This document shows positions 52,960-63,022 of a DNA stretch of 64,000 nucleotides, one piece after another (within the stretch, counting starts at the first letter, position 1; each line of letters begins with the position of its first letter). The translations under genes were made by a program, and so were the position numbers. A model generated the notes under the pieces. It was not told the origin of the DNA. It ran no database searches and saw only the letters and a list, made by a program, of their open reading frames with translations. Source of the stretch: Anodontia alba (lineage: Eukaryota > Mollusca > Bivalvia > Lucinida > Lucinidae); contig OZ024823.1 in assembly GCA_964016985.1 (NCBI GenBank), forward strand, positions 108,054,476-108,118,475, written 5' to 3'.

Positions 52960-54296
52960 TTGATCAATAGGAGCTCCGCAAGTGGGGCATCATATGCCCA
53001 TGGCAAGTAATCAGATGTAGCACCAATACTGACATAGAGTAGGAGGGGTTAGCGGAAAAGAAAAGTATACACGGATGGACAGACAGACATAACTCTACCA
53101 ATATTTGGTGGACTGTAACCTCAAAACAAAAAGCACTGCTTCACATCATGGTCTAACTATAAATCCCCTTTCAGTTTGATGGGATGTAAACTGTAGGAGG
53201 AATACTGGTGGACTGTAACCTCAAGATGGTATGTGCTGTTCCACATCATGGTGTAACTTTTTGAAATGTTTCAGCTTGATCTGATGTAATCTATAGGAAG
53301 AGTTAGCTTATGAAATTTTCAAAGGGGCATTACTGCTAATATTTCATGGACTATAACCTCAAAACAATATGTGCTGCTCCACATCATGGTCTAACTATAA
53401 ATCACGTTTCAGATTGCGAATGTAAACTGCCGGAGGAGTTAGTCAGAAACAAAACATACAGATATTTTCAAAGGGACATAACTCTGCTAATAGCAGGTGG
53501 ACTGTTACCTTGAAATAATATGCACTGCTTCACATCATTGTGCAACTATTTACAAAGTTTCAGCTTAATATAATGTAATCCCCTCAGGAGTTAGCCGAAC
53601 ATGAAATGGTTACAGAAATTTTCCAAGGGGCATAACTCTCTTAATATTTAGTGGACTGTGACCTTGAAACAATATATGCTGCTCCACATCATGGTCTAAC
53701 TATAAATGAAGTTTGTGGTCGACCTGATGCAAACTGTAGAAGGAGTTAGCCGGAAATGAAAAGTTTATAGAAATTTTCAAGGGGGCATAACTCTGTTAAC
53801 ATTTGGTGGACTGCAACCTCAAAACAATATGTGCTGATCTACATCATGGTCTAACTATTATTCAAGTTTCAGCTTGACCAAATATAATCTATAGGAGGAA
53901 TTAGCCGAAATGAAATGTTTACAAAAAATTTCAAAGGGGCATAACTCTGTTAATATTTGGTGGACTACAACCTTGAGAAAATATGCACTGCTCCACATCA
54001 TGATCTAACCATATATCAAGTTTCAGCTTGATTGGATGTAAACTGTAGGAGTTAGCCGGAAATGAAATGTTTACAAAATTTTCAAAGGGGCATAAATCTG
54101 TTAATATTTGGAGAAATGTAATCTTGAGACAATATGAGCAGCTTCACATCATGATCTAACCATATATCAAGTTTTAGCTTGATTGGATGTACACTGTAGG
54201 AGGTTATCGGGAGGAAATGAAAAGTTTGCAGACGGATGGACGTACGCCGAGGGGCATAACATAATATGTCCCGTTTTTCAAACAGGCGTATAAAAT
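52960..54296 (+). mobile_element. Helitron-like element T8 with tandem array
   Basis: About eight units of ~155 bp: 'ggggcataactctgttaata', 'tttggtggactgtaacct', 'tgctgctccacatcatggtc', 'gtttcagcttgat', 'aggaggagttagccggaaat'. The 3' end has 'gcagacggatggacgtacgc', a weak hairpin GCATAACATAATATGTCCC and '...caggcgtataaaatc'. 5' 'ggggcatcatatgcccatgg' is near-palindromic. Pairing of its ends is weaker than in T3-T5 and T7. Confidence 0.6.
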
Positions 54297-54960
54297 CAAT
54301 TGACACAAAGTTTCTTGAAGTAACTGAAAAATATCTTTAGCAAAGAAACAAACATTTTGTGCAATATTCATTACTATGCAAACATTCTTACTCGAGTATT
54401 AACCTAAAGTACAGCAGAGGCACATCCTGAAAGTAACAAAAGGCCTCAAGCAACAATTCACATCAGCCTGCACACACACACAGGCTGGTCCAAATATATG
54501 TCAAAAGTAATAGGAAAGCCATGGACAGTAGTTAAGTGCAGACAATAAAATCACTGAAAAGGCAAGGAATCCATGCATATGCAATATACAGCCTGCACCC
54601 ACATCCATGCTCATATGTAAACGCATGAGCATGTGGGTGTAGATGCCGGCTTTGAAAAGTAAACGCTGAAAGTATCTCACGAGTGCTCAAGGCAAGAGAG
54701 GGGGAGAGCATGAGGTTGGAGATTTTGTAAGGGGTTTGGGAGCTCTCCCCCTAGAAAATTTTGAGATTTTGGAACCTATATGCGTTTTTAAAGCATTTTG
54801 CAGACTTTTCTGTCATTTTTTTTTTTTTGAGAATTTTTTTCCCAAGAATTTTTCTGATTTTCTTTGAAAAAGAGAGGAAATGTATCTGCTTTTAGAAATG
54901 TACGGGACATTTTTTGTTGTAGATACACCAAGTCCAAAACATTAAATGATTAAAAACAAA
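54297..54960. other. Intronic spacer
   Basis: A decayed hairpin near 54430-54500 ('acatcagcctgcacacacac' and 'caggctggtcc'). A region around 54680-54900 rich in 'gaga', 'tttttcccaagaatttttc' looks repeat-derived but is unassigned. Confidence 0.35.
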
Positions 54961-55055
54961 TAGAAAATATTTCATGATCAATCTCCACGAAAGAATGTTG
55001 CCAACCTCGGCGGGGGTTGAACCTGCGACCTCCTGGTCTCCAGTCGGACGGCCGG
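54961..55055 (-). mobile_element. SINE S1 head fragment, minus
   Basis: 'tgatcaatctccacgaaaga', 'tgttgccaacctcggcgggg', 'gttgaacctgcgacctcctg': reversed head only. Confidence 0.75.
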
Positions 55056-55277
55056 CACAGGTGAAGATTGTATGCGCTTACTGTAAAAGGGAAGTACCTC
55101 TTGCTTCTGAAAACTTATAACTGCAACTGCATTTCTGGGTGCATTTAGATACCAGAACCCAGGCACTGGTCAAAATATTCCTTCTCATGCTGCAATTCTT
55201 TAATTCTTTTAATTCCCTTTACACACCATAAAACCCCCAAGAATATTTATGAGGATCATTGAACGTTTTCAACAAAC

Positions 55278-55462
55278 CTCCAAAATACAGATTAAAAGCC
55301 AAGCTTTAAACTTTATAAACTCTTGAACTAGCTGGAATTTTTTAATACAGCTTTCAACACTACTCCCTGGAGATTTAACTCTATCTTTCTTATAATGTTT
55401 TTGCAGCGTTTCTTTATGAATCTTAAATATTACTGTGTCATAAATAGAGTCTTCTGCAGACA
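55278..55462 (-). CDS. Doubtful candidate exon, minus
   Basis: A fair acceptor 'ataatttctccgaattacag' precedes a frame open for 61 codons to a possible donor GAG|GTTTGT, or to TGA at 55269-55271 if used as a terminal exon. It reads SAEDSIYDTVIFKIHKETLQ, then KDRVKSPGSSVESC and KKFQLVQEFIKFKAWLL. It enters in phase 1, so it could follow 60550-60645 as an alternative end, but cannot follow the exon at 57962. No recognised domain. Confidence 0.25.
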
Positions 55463-56029
55463 CTGTAATTCGGAGAAATTATAAAAACAACATTTTTTGG
55501 ATAAAACCTGAATGCAAGAATAAAAAAATATTACCAGATTACAAGTCAAAAATATTGCATGTGTTTCTATTCCCTGCAAAAATAGAAAATGGCACTAAAA
55601 CTTGCTGTATCTTGTTTCCTAAGATTCGAAGAAATACATGTATTTGTTTTGGCTAGTTAACTTAGTATTTCTTATACTGCTTATATGCTGAACAGTTAAA
55701 TTTATGCTCAGTATGCTGATGACAAAATGTAGTTGACAAGAAATGCTATTATACATTCTCTTTTCTTATCTTTACAGCATAAAAAAAAAAAAGAAAGCTT
55801 GACATTTTATGTGCACTGTCTCTTAATTCACACAACTCATATTCAAAGCCAAATCCCTTTTTCTCCAGGAAAAATAAGAAAAAAAAAAAAAAAAATGAAT
55901 GGAAAACTTCAAGTTCAGAAGATTAAGTGTTAAGCAAGTCTGATTTCCAAACTAGACAATTTCAATAATATACTGAAAAACAGAAATGGGAAATGACTAA
56001 ATTTTAACAACTTTTACCGTTACAATTTT

Positions 56030-57740
56030 AACAAGGCAGTCTGAAGGACAGCTGTATCCCCCGCCGCAGAATGACAATGGAGCGGCCTCAAAATTTAAGG
56101 CTCAAACTGGTGGCCTTCAATTGTGACCTTGACCTTGAGTCTGCATTGTTGAGTTAGGGGTTCTGCACATCATCTTACTAAGGCGAACATTTGACCCAAA
56201 TTTAATAAATATCTTTCAAAGGGTTCAGGAGATATGGAGTGAACATGAAATTCAAGGCTCAAACTCGTGACCTTTAACTGTGACCTTGACCTTGAGTCGG
56301 CATGCTTGAGTTATGGGTTCTGCACATTGCCTCACTAAGGCAAACATTTGACCAAAGTTTCATGAAAATCTTTCAAAGGGTTAAGGAGATATGGAGCGAA
56401 CAAGAAAGAGACGGATGACCTTCAATTGTGACCTTGACCTTGACCTTGAGTCTGCATCGTTGAGTTATAGGTTCTACACATCATCTCTCTAAGGCAAACA
56501 TTTGACCCAAATTTAACAAGGCAGTCTGAATGGCAATGGAGTGGCCTCAAAATTCAAGGCTCAAACTGGTGAAGTTCAACTGTGATATTGACCTTGAGTC
56601 AACATAGCTGAGTTATGGGTTCTGCACATCATCTCACTGAGGCAAACATTTGACCAATGTTTAAAGAAAATCCTTCCAGGGGTAAAGGAGATACGGAGCC
56701 GACACCAAATTCAAGGCTCAAACTTGTGACCTTCAACTGTGACCTTGACCTTGTCTGCAGGGCTGAGTTATGGGTTCTGCACATTATCCCACTGAGGTGA
56801 ACATTTGACCAAAGTTTAGAGAAAATCCTTCCGGGGTAAAGGAGATACAGTGCGTACACAAAATTCAAGGCTCAAACCCGTGACCTTGAACTGTGACCTT
56901 GTGAGTCTGCATGGTTGAGCTATAGGTTCTGCATATCATGTCACTGAGGCAAACATTTGACCAAAATTAAAAGAAAATCCTTCCAGGGGTAAAGGAGATA
57001 TCGAGTGGACAGGAAATTCAGGACTCAAACTCACGACCTTGAACTGTGACATTGTCCTTGAGTCACCATGGCTGAGTTATGGGTTCTGCACATCGTCCCA
57101 CAGGTGAACATTTGACCAAAGTTTAGAGAAAATCCTCCCAGAGGTAAAGGAGGTACAGAGCGGACACGAAATTCAAGGCTAAAACCAATGACCTTGAACT
57201 GTGACCTTGACCTTGAGTCCGCATGGCTGAGTTATTCATCCTGCATATCCTCTCACTAAGGTGAACATTTGACCAAAGTTTAAAGAAAATCCTTCCACTG
57301 GTATAGGATATACAGAGCAGACACGAAATTCAAGGCTCAAAACTGTGACCTTGAACTGTGACCTTGACCTTGTGTCAGCATGGTTGAGTTATGAGTTCTG
57401 CACATCATCTAACTGAGGCAAATATATGACCAAAGTTTAGAGAAATCCTTCCAGGAGTATAGGAGATATGGAGCGGACACGAAATTAAAGGCTCAAACGC
57501 ATGACCTTGACCTGTGACCTTGACCTTGAGTTGGCATGGTTGACTTATGGGTTCTGCACATTGACTTACTGAGGCAAACATTTGACCAAAGTTTAATGAA
57601 AATCTTTCAAAGGGTTCAGGAGATATGGAGCGGACAAGAAAGAGTTACGGAAGGACAGACGGACGGACAGATGGACAGAGGGACAGATGAAGGCCATTTC
57701 TATAATCCCCCATCCGCTTCGCTTCGGGGGATTAATAAGT
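56030..57740 (+). mobile_element. Helitron-like element T9 with tandem array
   Basis: 5' ATCCCCCG (56056-56063) is the reverse complement of 3' CGGGGGAT (57725-57732). The 3' hairpin 'aatcccccatccgcttcgct' folds onto 'tcgggggatt', then AATAAG. About nine units of ~160 bp: 'attcaaggctcaaact', 'tgtgaccttgaccttgagtc', 'gttatgggttctgcacatca', 'gaggcaaacatttgaccaaa', 'ggagatacggagcggacac'. 'acggacggacagatggacag' precedes the hairpin. Confidence 0.7.
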
Positions 57741-57961
57741 TTAATTTCTACTGATTAATTCAATTTTTAGGCATAACAGACTTAAACAGAGCCAATTTAA
57801 AAAATCATGAACAATTTTTATATCTTCTCCAAGCATGATCTTTTTTGGAAAAAAGAATTTGGTAGACTGAGGTTGTTCTAAAATTGAAGAGACAAATAAA
57901 AAATCGCATTAACATCTCAGATTCAGATTTAGAAGATGTAAGGGTTCTATGTTAAACATAC
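57741..57961. other. Intronic flank downstream of the 57962 exon
   Basis: No repeat or exon recognised. Confidence 0.35.
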
Positions 57962-58017
57962 CTTCTTAAAGATGCAGGTCGTGCAAAACATCTGTCAAAA
58001 TCATTTTCCTCAAAAAC
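57962..58017 (-). CDS. Candidate internal exon (E), minus
   Basis: A strong acceptor 'ccctcaatttccttcatttagcag' region (a NAGNAG pair, TAGCAG) and donor GAAG|GTATGT flank 56 bases. Only one frame is open: VFEENDFDRCFARPASLR plus two bases (AG). It enters in phase 0 and leaves two bases, so it joins in frame to exon B at 33103 (AG+G = Arg, then YSGNQ) but not to exon A at 47133. It may be an alternative exon of the RGG-protein gene, or part of another minus-strand gene. Protein family not recognised. Confidence 0.5.
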
Positions 58018-58313
58018 CTGCTAAATGAAGGAAATTGAGGGAAACCATAATTGCTTATTTGACTGGACTAATTTGTTGTCGGAAGGATATAAAGGAGTGA
58101 TTTGGTGAGACTGACAGACATTGTAAATGTGGCGATGAGCTATGAATATTGTATGGGATTTCTCAATACAAAAGCAATTCAATTATGGTTTCATTTCATT
58201 GAATATTGCAGAAAGATTGACAGTAATTGAGAGGTCGAGAATTCTGCGAATGAACTGAAAATCAGGGTCTTGGATAGAAAAGAAATCACAAACTAAACGG
58301 TAATTTGCTTTTG

Positions 58314-58511
58314 TTAACCCTCAGAAAAATGGAATATTAATATTAGCAGATGGCCTTTAGAAATATTTTTCATATTTTCCCAGAAAATAAGAATTGACAT
58401 TTCATGCAAAAACTTCCTTAGATAATGTATGAAAATTATTGCCCTAGTTTCAGGGAAAGATAGCTCACATTTTCAATCTGCTGATTGTGTCATGAGTATA
58501 CTATGCATTAA
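58314..58511. mobile_element. TTAA-bounded MITE family B copy 10, decayed
   Basis: TTAA at 58314-58317 and 58508-58511. 'gaattgacatttcatgcaaa' core with eroded partner. Its right TTAA is shared with the next element. Confidence 0.55.
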
Positions 58512-58716
58512 CCCTAGTCCTGCTGAACCCGTATATGTCCTGCCTTTGCAAACAGTGTAGATCTAGATCACTTGGCTTCTTCAGAAGCCGACTGATCTGG
58601 ATCTGCACAGTTTGTCATATAATATGTGAACTGTATCAACTACATGGATCAAGCAATCTGATTGGCTGAAACAAAGGGGTGAGGCATCTTGATTTATCCA
58701 CCATGACAAGCGTTAA
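58508..58716. mobile_element. TTAA-bounded MITE family A copy 10
   Basis: 'ttaaccctagtcctgctgaa' and '...catgacaagcgttaa'. Core 'gcaaacagtgtagatctaga' faces 'gatctgcacagtttg'. Both TTAAs are shared with flanking family B copies. Confidence 0.75.
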
Positions 58717-58876
58717 CAGTTAGAGAGCTGCATAAAAGACAACATTTTGAAATATTTTTCGTATTTTTTCAAGAAAATAAGGTTGTGAGATTTCAAACAT
58801 TATTTTCTGAGAAATATAAGAAAAATATCATCAATCTATTGTCTGCTAAATATGCCCAGAGAGTGTTAAAGGTGAA
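58713..58876. mobile_element. MITE family B copy 11, decayed
   Basis: Starts at the TTAA shared with copy A10. 'gacaacattttgaaatattt' at the left and 'tatgcccagagagtgttaaa' at the right. Most of the hairpin is lost. Confidence 0.6.
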
Positions 58877-58907
58877 ATATCTTGCAAATATATTAATTTT
58901 CGTTGGG

Positions 58908-58980
58908 ATTCATCATGAAATCATTTCTACGGTCATTCTCCCCTTTCTGCTGATTCAAAAAGGTTTAGTTGTCAATTACT
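58908..58980 (+). mobile_element. SINE S1 fragment, plus
   Basis: 'catgaaatcatttctacggt', 'cattctcccctttctgctga' matches the S1 body only. Confidence 0.55.
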
Positions 58981-59141
58981 GAGTCTATATCATAAAAATT
59001 TATGCATTGGAGTAAGAATTATGGAGCTCACATTGATTTTTTAAGGGTGATATCCAAATATAAGGAAGCAAAAATTGCCATTCCTTTATGAGACAGACCT
59101 ACTTGTCCCAATATATAAATCAAGTATCATGAAAATACATG

Positions 59142-59495
59142 TACCGTATTCGACCTAATTACCGCACATACTCCTATTAGCGCACAGTCAAGCAATTTCG
59201 TAGTCTTTAGATTACAGCCAGTGTACTTTTTGTCTACTTCTTTATAAAGACATATCTTGTGTGTACTCATTTGAATTGCATCGACAAGTCGATGCAATTC
59301 AAATGAGTACCCACAATATATGCCTTCAAGAAGAAAATCAGGAAAGAAAATCGCATAATCATCATCAAATGGCCTATTCTGATCTTTTTTATAATGTACC
59401 CTAAGTAGGTCGATGCATATTTTAACACAACTAAGTGTTTCAAGTAATTTTGAAAAACCTAAGCGCATAGTGCGGTTATTAGGTCGAATACGGTA
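59142..59495. mobile_element. MITE family G copy 2
   Basis: Ends 'taccgtattcgacctaatta' and '...attaggtcgaatacggta'. Palindrome 'gtgtactcatttgaattgca' faces 'tgcaattcaaatgagtaccc' across TCGACAAGTCGA. Confidence 0.85.
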
Positions 59496-59586
59496 TATAA
59501 GGAAGCTGAGTTATGAGGTACAAAAGATTTTTGCATATAATGAACAAAGACAGAAAAAAATGACTGCACATTTTGCAAAATACATG

Positions 59587-59784
59587 TACCATATTGACCC
59601 TAAGTATTTGGACAGACTGGCCTGACCAAACAGTGTAGACCCAGATCAGTACAGAGTCTTCTCTGTTTTCCACTCATCCAGCAATTTTTAGATACAATAA
59701 CAGATAGGACAATGAACGTTTAACTTTCTGGATAAGTATATTATGGAATTAAGGTGTCTGAAAACTTAAAGAATAAATATGATA
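59587..59784. mobile_element. MITE family K copy 4, decayed
   Basis: 'taccatattgaccctaagta' at the left. Core 'ccaaacagtgtagacccaga' with an eroded partner. 'ttaaggtgtctgaaaactta' at the right. Confidence 0.6.
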
Positions 59785-60110
59785 CCATAAAATATGAAAT
59801 GAGGTGTATAATATGTCTCTGGGAACTTATTTCTAAACCTCCATATCAGCTATCACAGTCAGGCAATCTGCTTCAGTACAACTTGTCAACCTTTTAATGA
59901 GAAGATTTATTGCGACAAAATCGCTTGAGAGAATAGCGTCTTTATTAAAATCAAGAGTGAAGTATTGACCAAGACTGCTTCATTAACTGAGCTACACACC
60001 AGCAAAAAGGAACCTTACATGGTTATGTGAACAGCTAAAGCCCAGATCAGCAAGTAGGCTTTAAGCCTGGTTTTTGTTATCTAATTACAGAATCAGAAGA
60101 CAGTAAAGCC

Positions 60111-60324
60111 TTAACACTTGTCCTGCTGAATAATTTGAGAAGCCACACCCATTTCTAATTTTCAGCCAATCAGATTACTTGATCAAGGTTGTTGATATAG
60201 ATTCACATACTTAATGGCAAACAGTGCAGATCCAGATCAGTTGGCTTCTTTAGAAGCCAACTGATCTGGATCTACACTGTTTGCAAAGGCATGGTATATC
60301 CGGGCTCAGCAGGACAAGGGTTAA
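60111..60324. mobile_element. TTAA-bounded MITE family A copy 11
   Basis: TTAA at 60111-60114 and 60321-60324. Near-perfect hairpin 'cagatccagatcagttggct' facing its reverse complement. Confidence 0.8.
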
Positions 60325-60549
60325 GTTTTCTGAGAAGATAATGCTTTAGAGATAAATGAAGCAGATAACTCGCACGCAATGTCAATCATTGTTTTCTTAA
60401 AAAAACAAAACAAAAAAACTTTGAATGTCATCTGCTCTGTGACTTGCAATTTAACAGCAAAGGTCCTGATTAGACTGCATGGAAGTGCAGGCTGTTGCTT
60501 TCCTTTACTATTTGCGCATGCCTGGAGATCCTTTTTGCTTAGTACTCAC

Positions 60550-60645
60550 CAACTGTCAAATCCTTCTCTAAACCAAGCCTCGTCAAATTCATTTCGAGAT
60601 AGCCAAGAGCCATGTTAACGACTCTTACATCAATTTTATTTTCCA
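60550..60645 (-). CDS. Candidate upstream exon of the RGG-protein gene
   Basis: Donor TTG|GTGAGT is strong. An acceptor 'ccactttggccatccag' gives a 96-base exon, open in one frame: ENKIDVRVVNMALGYLEMNL, then TRLGLEKDLTV plus one base (G). The exit (one base) matches the entry of exon A: G+GT = Gly, then GLGYGG. Alternatively it is a first coding exon: ATG at 60613 has a strong Kozak context (AACATGG), giving a ~174-residue protein with exons A-D. Another frame reads SRNEFDEAWFREGFDS but has a stop upstream and no acceptor. Assignment is inference from phase. Confidence 0.4.
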
Positions 60646-60892
60646 CTGGATGGCCAAAGTGGATGATAACATGTCAAAGAGTCATTCTGGCTGGCATTAC
60701 AGGCCTCTAACAACCATCACAGGTAGTCGAGAGTGATTCCAAGTACCCCATTACTTTTCTTTCCTAACTATTGGTCAATACTCAGAGACACTTTTAGATC
60801 TTACATGAAAATCTGACACTCCAAGGCTCTCACCCAGTAACATAAACCAATGTTTGTGTAGTAGGACATTACTTTTACAAGTCTTTATAATG

Positions 60893-61200
60893 TATACCCC
60901 ATATTACTCCTAGGGGATGGTCGGGTGTGGCGAAGGTGTAGTGTATCTTTAGTCACCGGGGCATCCAACTGATATTGGATTTCAGTTGAGCAAGGCTTGC
61001 TATCCTTGTAGCAGGTAAGGGTAGAGGTGAATGTTTTTATTCCTTCTGTTTCTTTCCTTTCATTCATGTTCCTCTTTCTTCCCTGTCCCTCTCTGTCATC
61101 TCCTCTGCTATCTCTTCTATCTCTTTTATCCCTTTCTCCGGGAGACAACACAAAATGACCCATAAGGGTTGGCGTGTAGTTAAACCCCAACACAGGCAAT
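60893..61200 (-). mobile_element. Family M element, minus
   Basis: Reverse-complement match to 12862-13153: 'cttgctatccttgtagcagg', 'cgggagacaacacaaaatga' and the end 'ttaaaccccaacac'. Confidence 0.75.
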
Positions 61201-61334
61201 CAATCTTACTCCATAACGCATAGTGAAAATAGGAATATGCTGAGGTTTACATTTTCAGTCCAATTCTGATAATTTTTCAGTTCTCCAAATCTGATTTGAA
61301 TTTTTTTTTTTTTTGTTATTTCTATGTCTTTTCC

Positions 61335-61607
61335 TTAAGAAAACACACCTATTCAAATATATTGAAAATTCTACTACAAAAAACTGAAAGTTTTCAGATA
61401 AAAATTAATATTTTTCATATTTCTGCTCAAAACATAGATTGTGGGTACTCATTAGAACCATCTGGCTGAGGCAGTTCTAATGAGTACCCACAATCTATGT
61501 TTTTGAGCAGAAATAAGAAAAATAATGTATATCCCTGTAAACCCCAGTTATGTATATAAAAGTGGGGTTTAAGGGGGTGAAAATTATATAGGTATGTTTT
61601 CGTGATG
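61335..61607. mobile_element. Palindromic MITE family D copy 7
   Basis: Ends 'gaaaacacacctattcaaat' and 'ataggtatgttttcgtgat'. Palindrome 'tgtgggtactcattagaacc' faces its reverse complement. Confidence 0.8.
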
Positions 61608-61679
61608 TATACTGCATAAATATGTCTTAATATACTAAATAACCAAATCTTCCTCCTTTTCTCCATATTATATGGTGGC

Positions 61680-61870
61680 TATGTCATGGCTCAGATAATT
61701 CCAGATAAGAAGGATGTCCTGATAAATAGTTCTCTTATTTTATTGTAACCGTCTCCAAAAACCATGTGGCTAGTCATAAGAAGCGCCTCTCAGAGGCACA
61801 TTAGAAGCACTTCACAGTAGGTGCTTCTGAGTACCAGCAAAAATGTTTTCATGAGCTACAACAAAACTGT
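61680..61870. mobile_element. MITE family J copy, diverged
   Basis: 'attccagataagaaggatgt', 'aagaagcgcctctcagaggc' and 'gcacttcacagtaggtgctt' are remnants of the J hairpin with rearranged centre. Confidence 0.45.
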
Positions 61871-61931
61871 CAATATAGTATGGTTGAAAAAAGCACCTTC
61901 TATGGAGTGATGGTGTAAAAAAATCATAATG

Positions 61932-62142
61932 TTAATCCTAGTCCTGCTGAACCTGGATATACCCTGCTTTTGCAAACAATGTAGATCCAGATCAGTTGGC
62001 TTCTTCAGAGCCAACTGATCTGGATCTGCACTGTTTGCCATTAAGTATGTGAATTTATATCAACAATCTGGATCAAGTAATCTGATTGGTTAAAAATTAG
62101 GTGGGTATGGTATTTTAATTTATTCAACATGACAAGGGTTAA
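61932..62142. mobile_element. TTAA-bounded MITE family A copy 12
   Basis: TTAA at 61932-61935 and 62139-62142. Near-perfect hairpin across GCTTCTTCAGAGCC. Confidence 0.8.
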
Positions 62143-62442
62143 CATGATATATATGTTAGGTACTACACTGGTATAAATTCTTCATCAATGAAAATGAAGT
62201 AGTAAAACATCAGGGCCCAGTTGTTCAAAACTTACGATGTTGATAATTAACGTATCGTTAAAACTTTGATCATTAAATATGGCATATACATTTATATTTA
62301 TGCTGAAAAAATGTGAGTAGCTTTTGCAATTGCAAAAGCTACTCACATTTTTCAGCAAAAATACCTGATGCTGAAAAAATATGAGTAGCTTTTGCAGTTG
62401 CAAAAGCTACTCACATTTTCAGCAAAAATACCTGTAAATTGC

Positions 62443-62740
62443 ACGGCCCATCAATGTTGGGCGATAAGGCCAATTTTGGTTAGTGTTCTCTAATCAAGCC
62501 AACTTTGTATCGGTTTGAAGAAACAATTAGTTATTGGTCAAATCTTTAGGTCTCATTTTTGACTGGTCGAATTGTTCATTGGTATTTCTTAAAAGTGGTT
62601 GGCTTTTTCATAAAGTTAAGCAATGGAGATCGCAGTTAATTACATATAGCTGGATGGGTGACTGCAGTGCTTAACTTCGTGGAAGACCCGACAAAAGCAT
62701 AGGGAAGCAACTGAATATTTTTTTTTTTTTTTTTTTTTTT
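62443..62740 (+). mobile_element. Possible 5S-rRNA-derived SINE segment
   Basis: 'aaagttaagcaatgg' (about 62613-62627) and 'gctggatgggtgactgc' (about 62649-62665) resemble the internal promoter boxes A and C of 5S rRNA at similar spacing. The rest diverges and a poly-T run follows (about 62720-62742). Too short and diverged to be a 5S gene. Confidence 0.35.
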
Positions 62741-63022
62741 TTACAGATTATGAAATCTATAAATATCCTCTAGCTCGCTGTCAAGTTTCAATTCAATCCA
62801 TTGTGAAATAAAGATGTAAAACATCATATTCCTATAGTGTTTTATTGTCTATGGGAGTGACATTTTGCAAATAACTTATTTCATAACCGACTGACTTGAA
62901 ATTTGATAGAAAGGTAATGATAGACTAACATTTTATAATATGTAAAAAAATCACAGATATACAGAGGAGTACCTGTGGAAAAACATTACAGAAAGACTAT
63001 ATGGGCTGTGCATAGCTGCAAG

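Noticed and set aside
60545..60620. Alternative frame GSWLSRNEFDEAWFREGFDSW as a C-terminal exon
   Set aside because: Looks coding-like but has TAA just upstream with no AG acceptor between. The ATG/ENKIDV frame fits splice sites and downstream phase better.
62610..62670. 5S rRNA gene
   Set aside because: Only about 50 bases resemble the internal promoter boxes. The flanks do not match 5S, so at most a derived SINE or pseudogene fragment.
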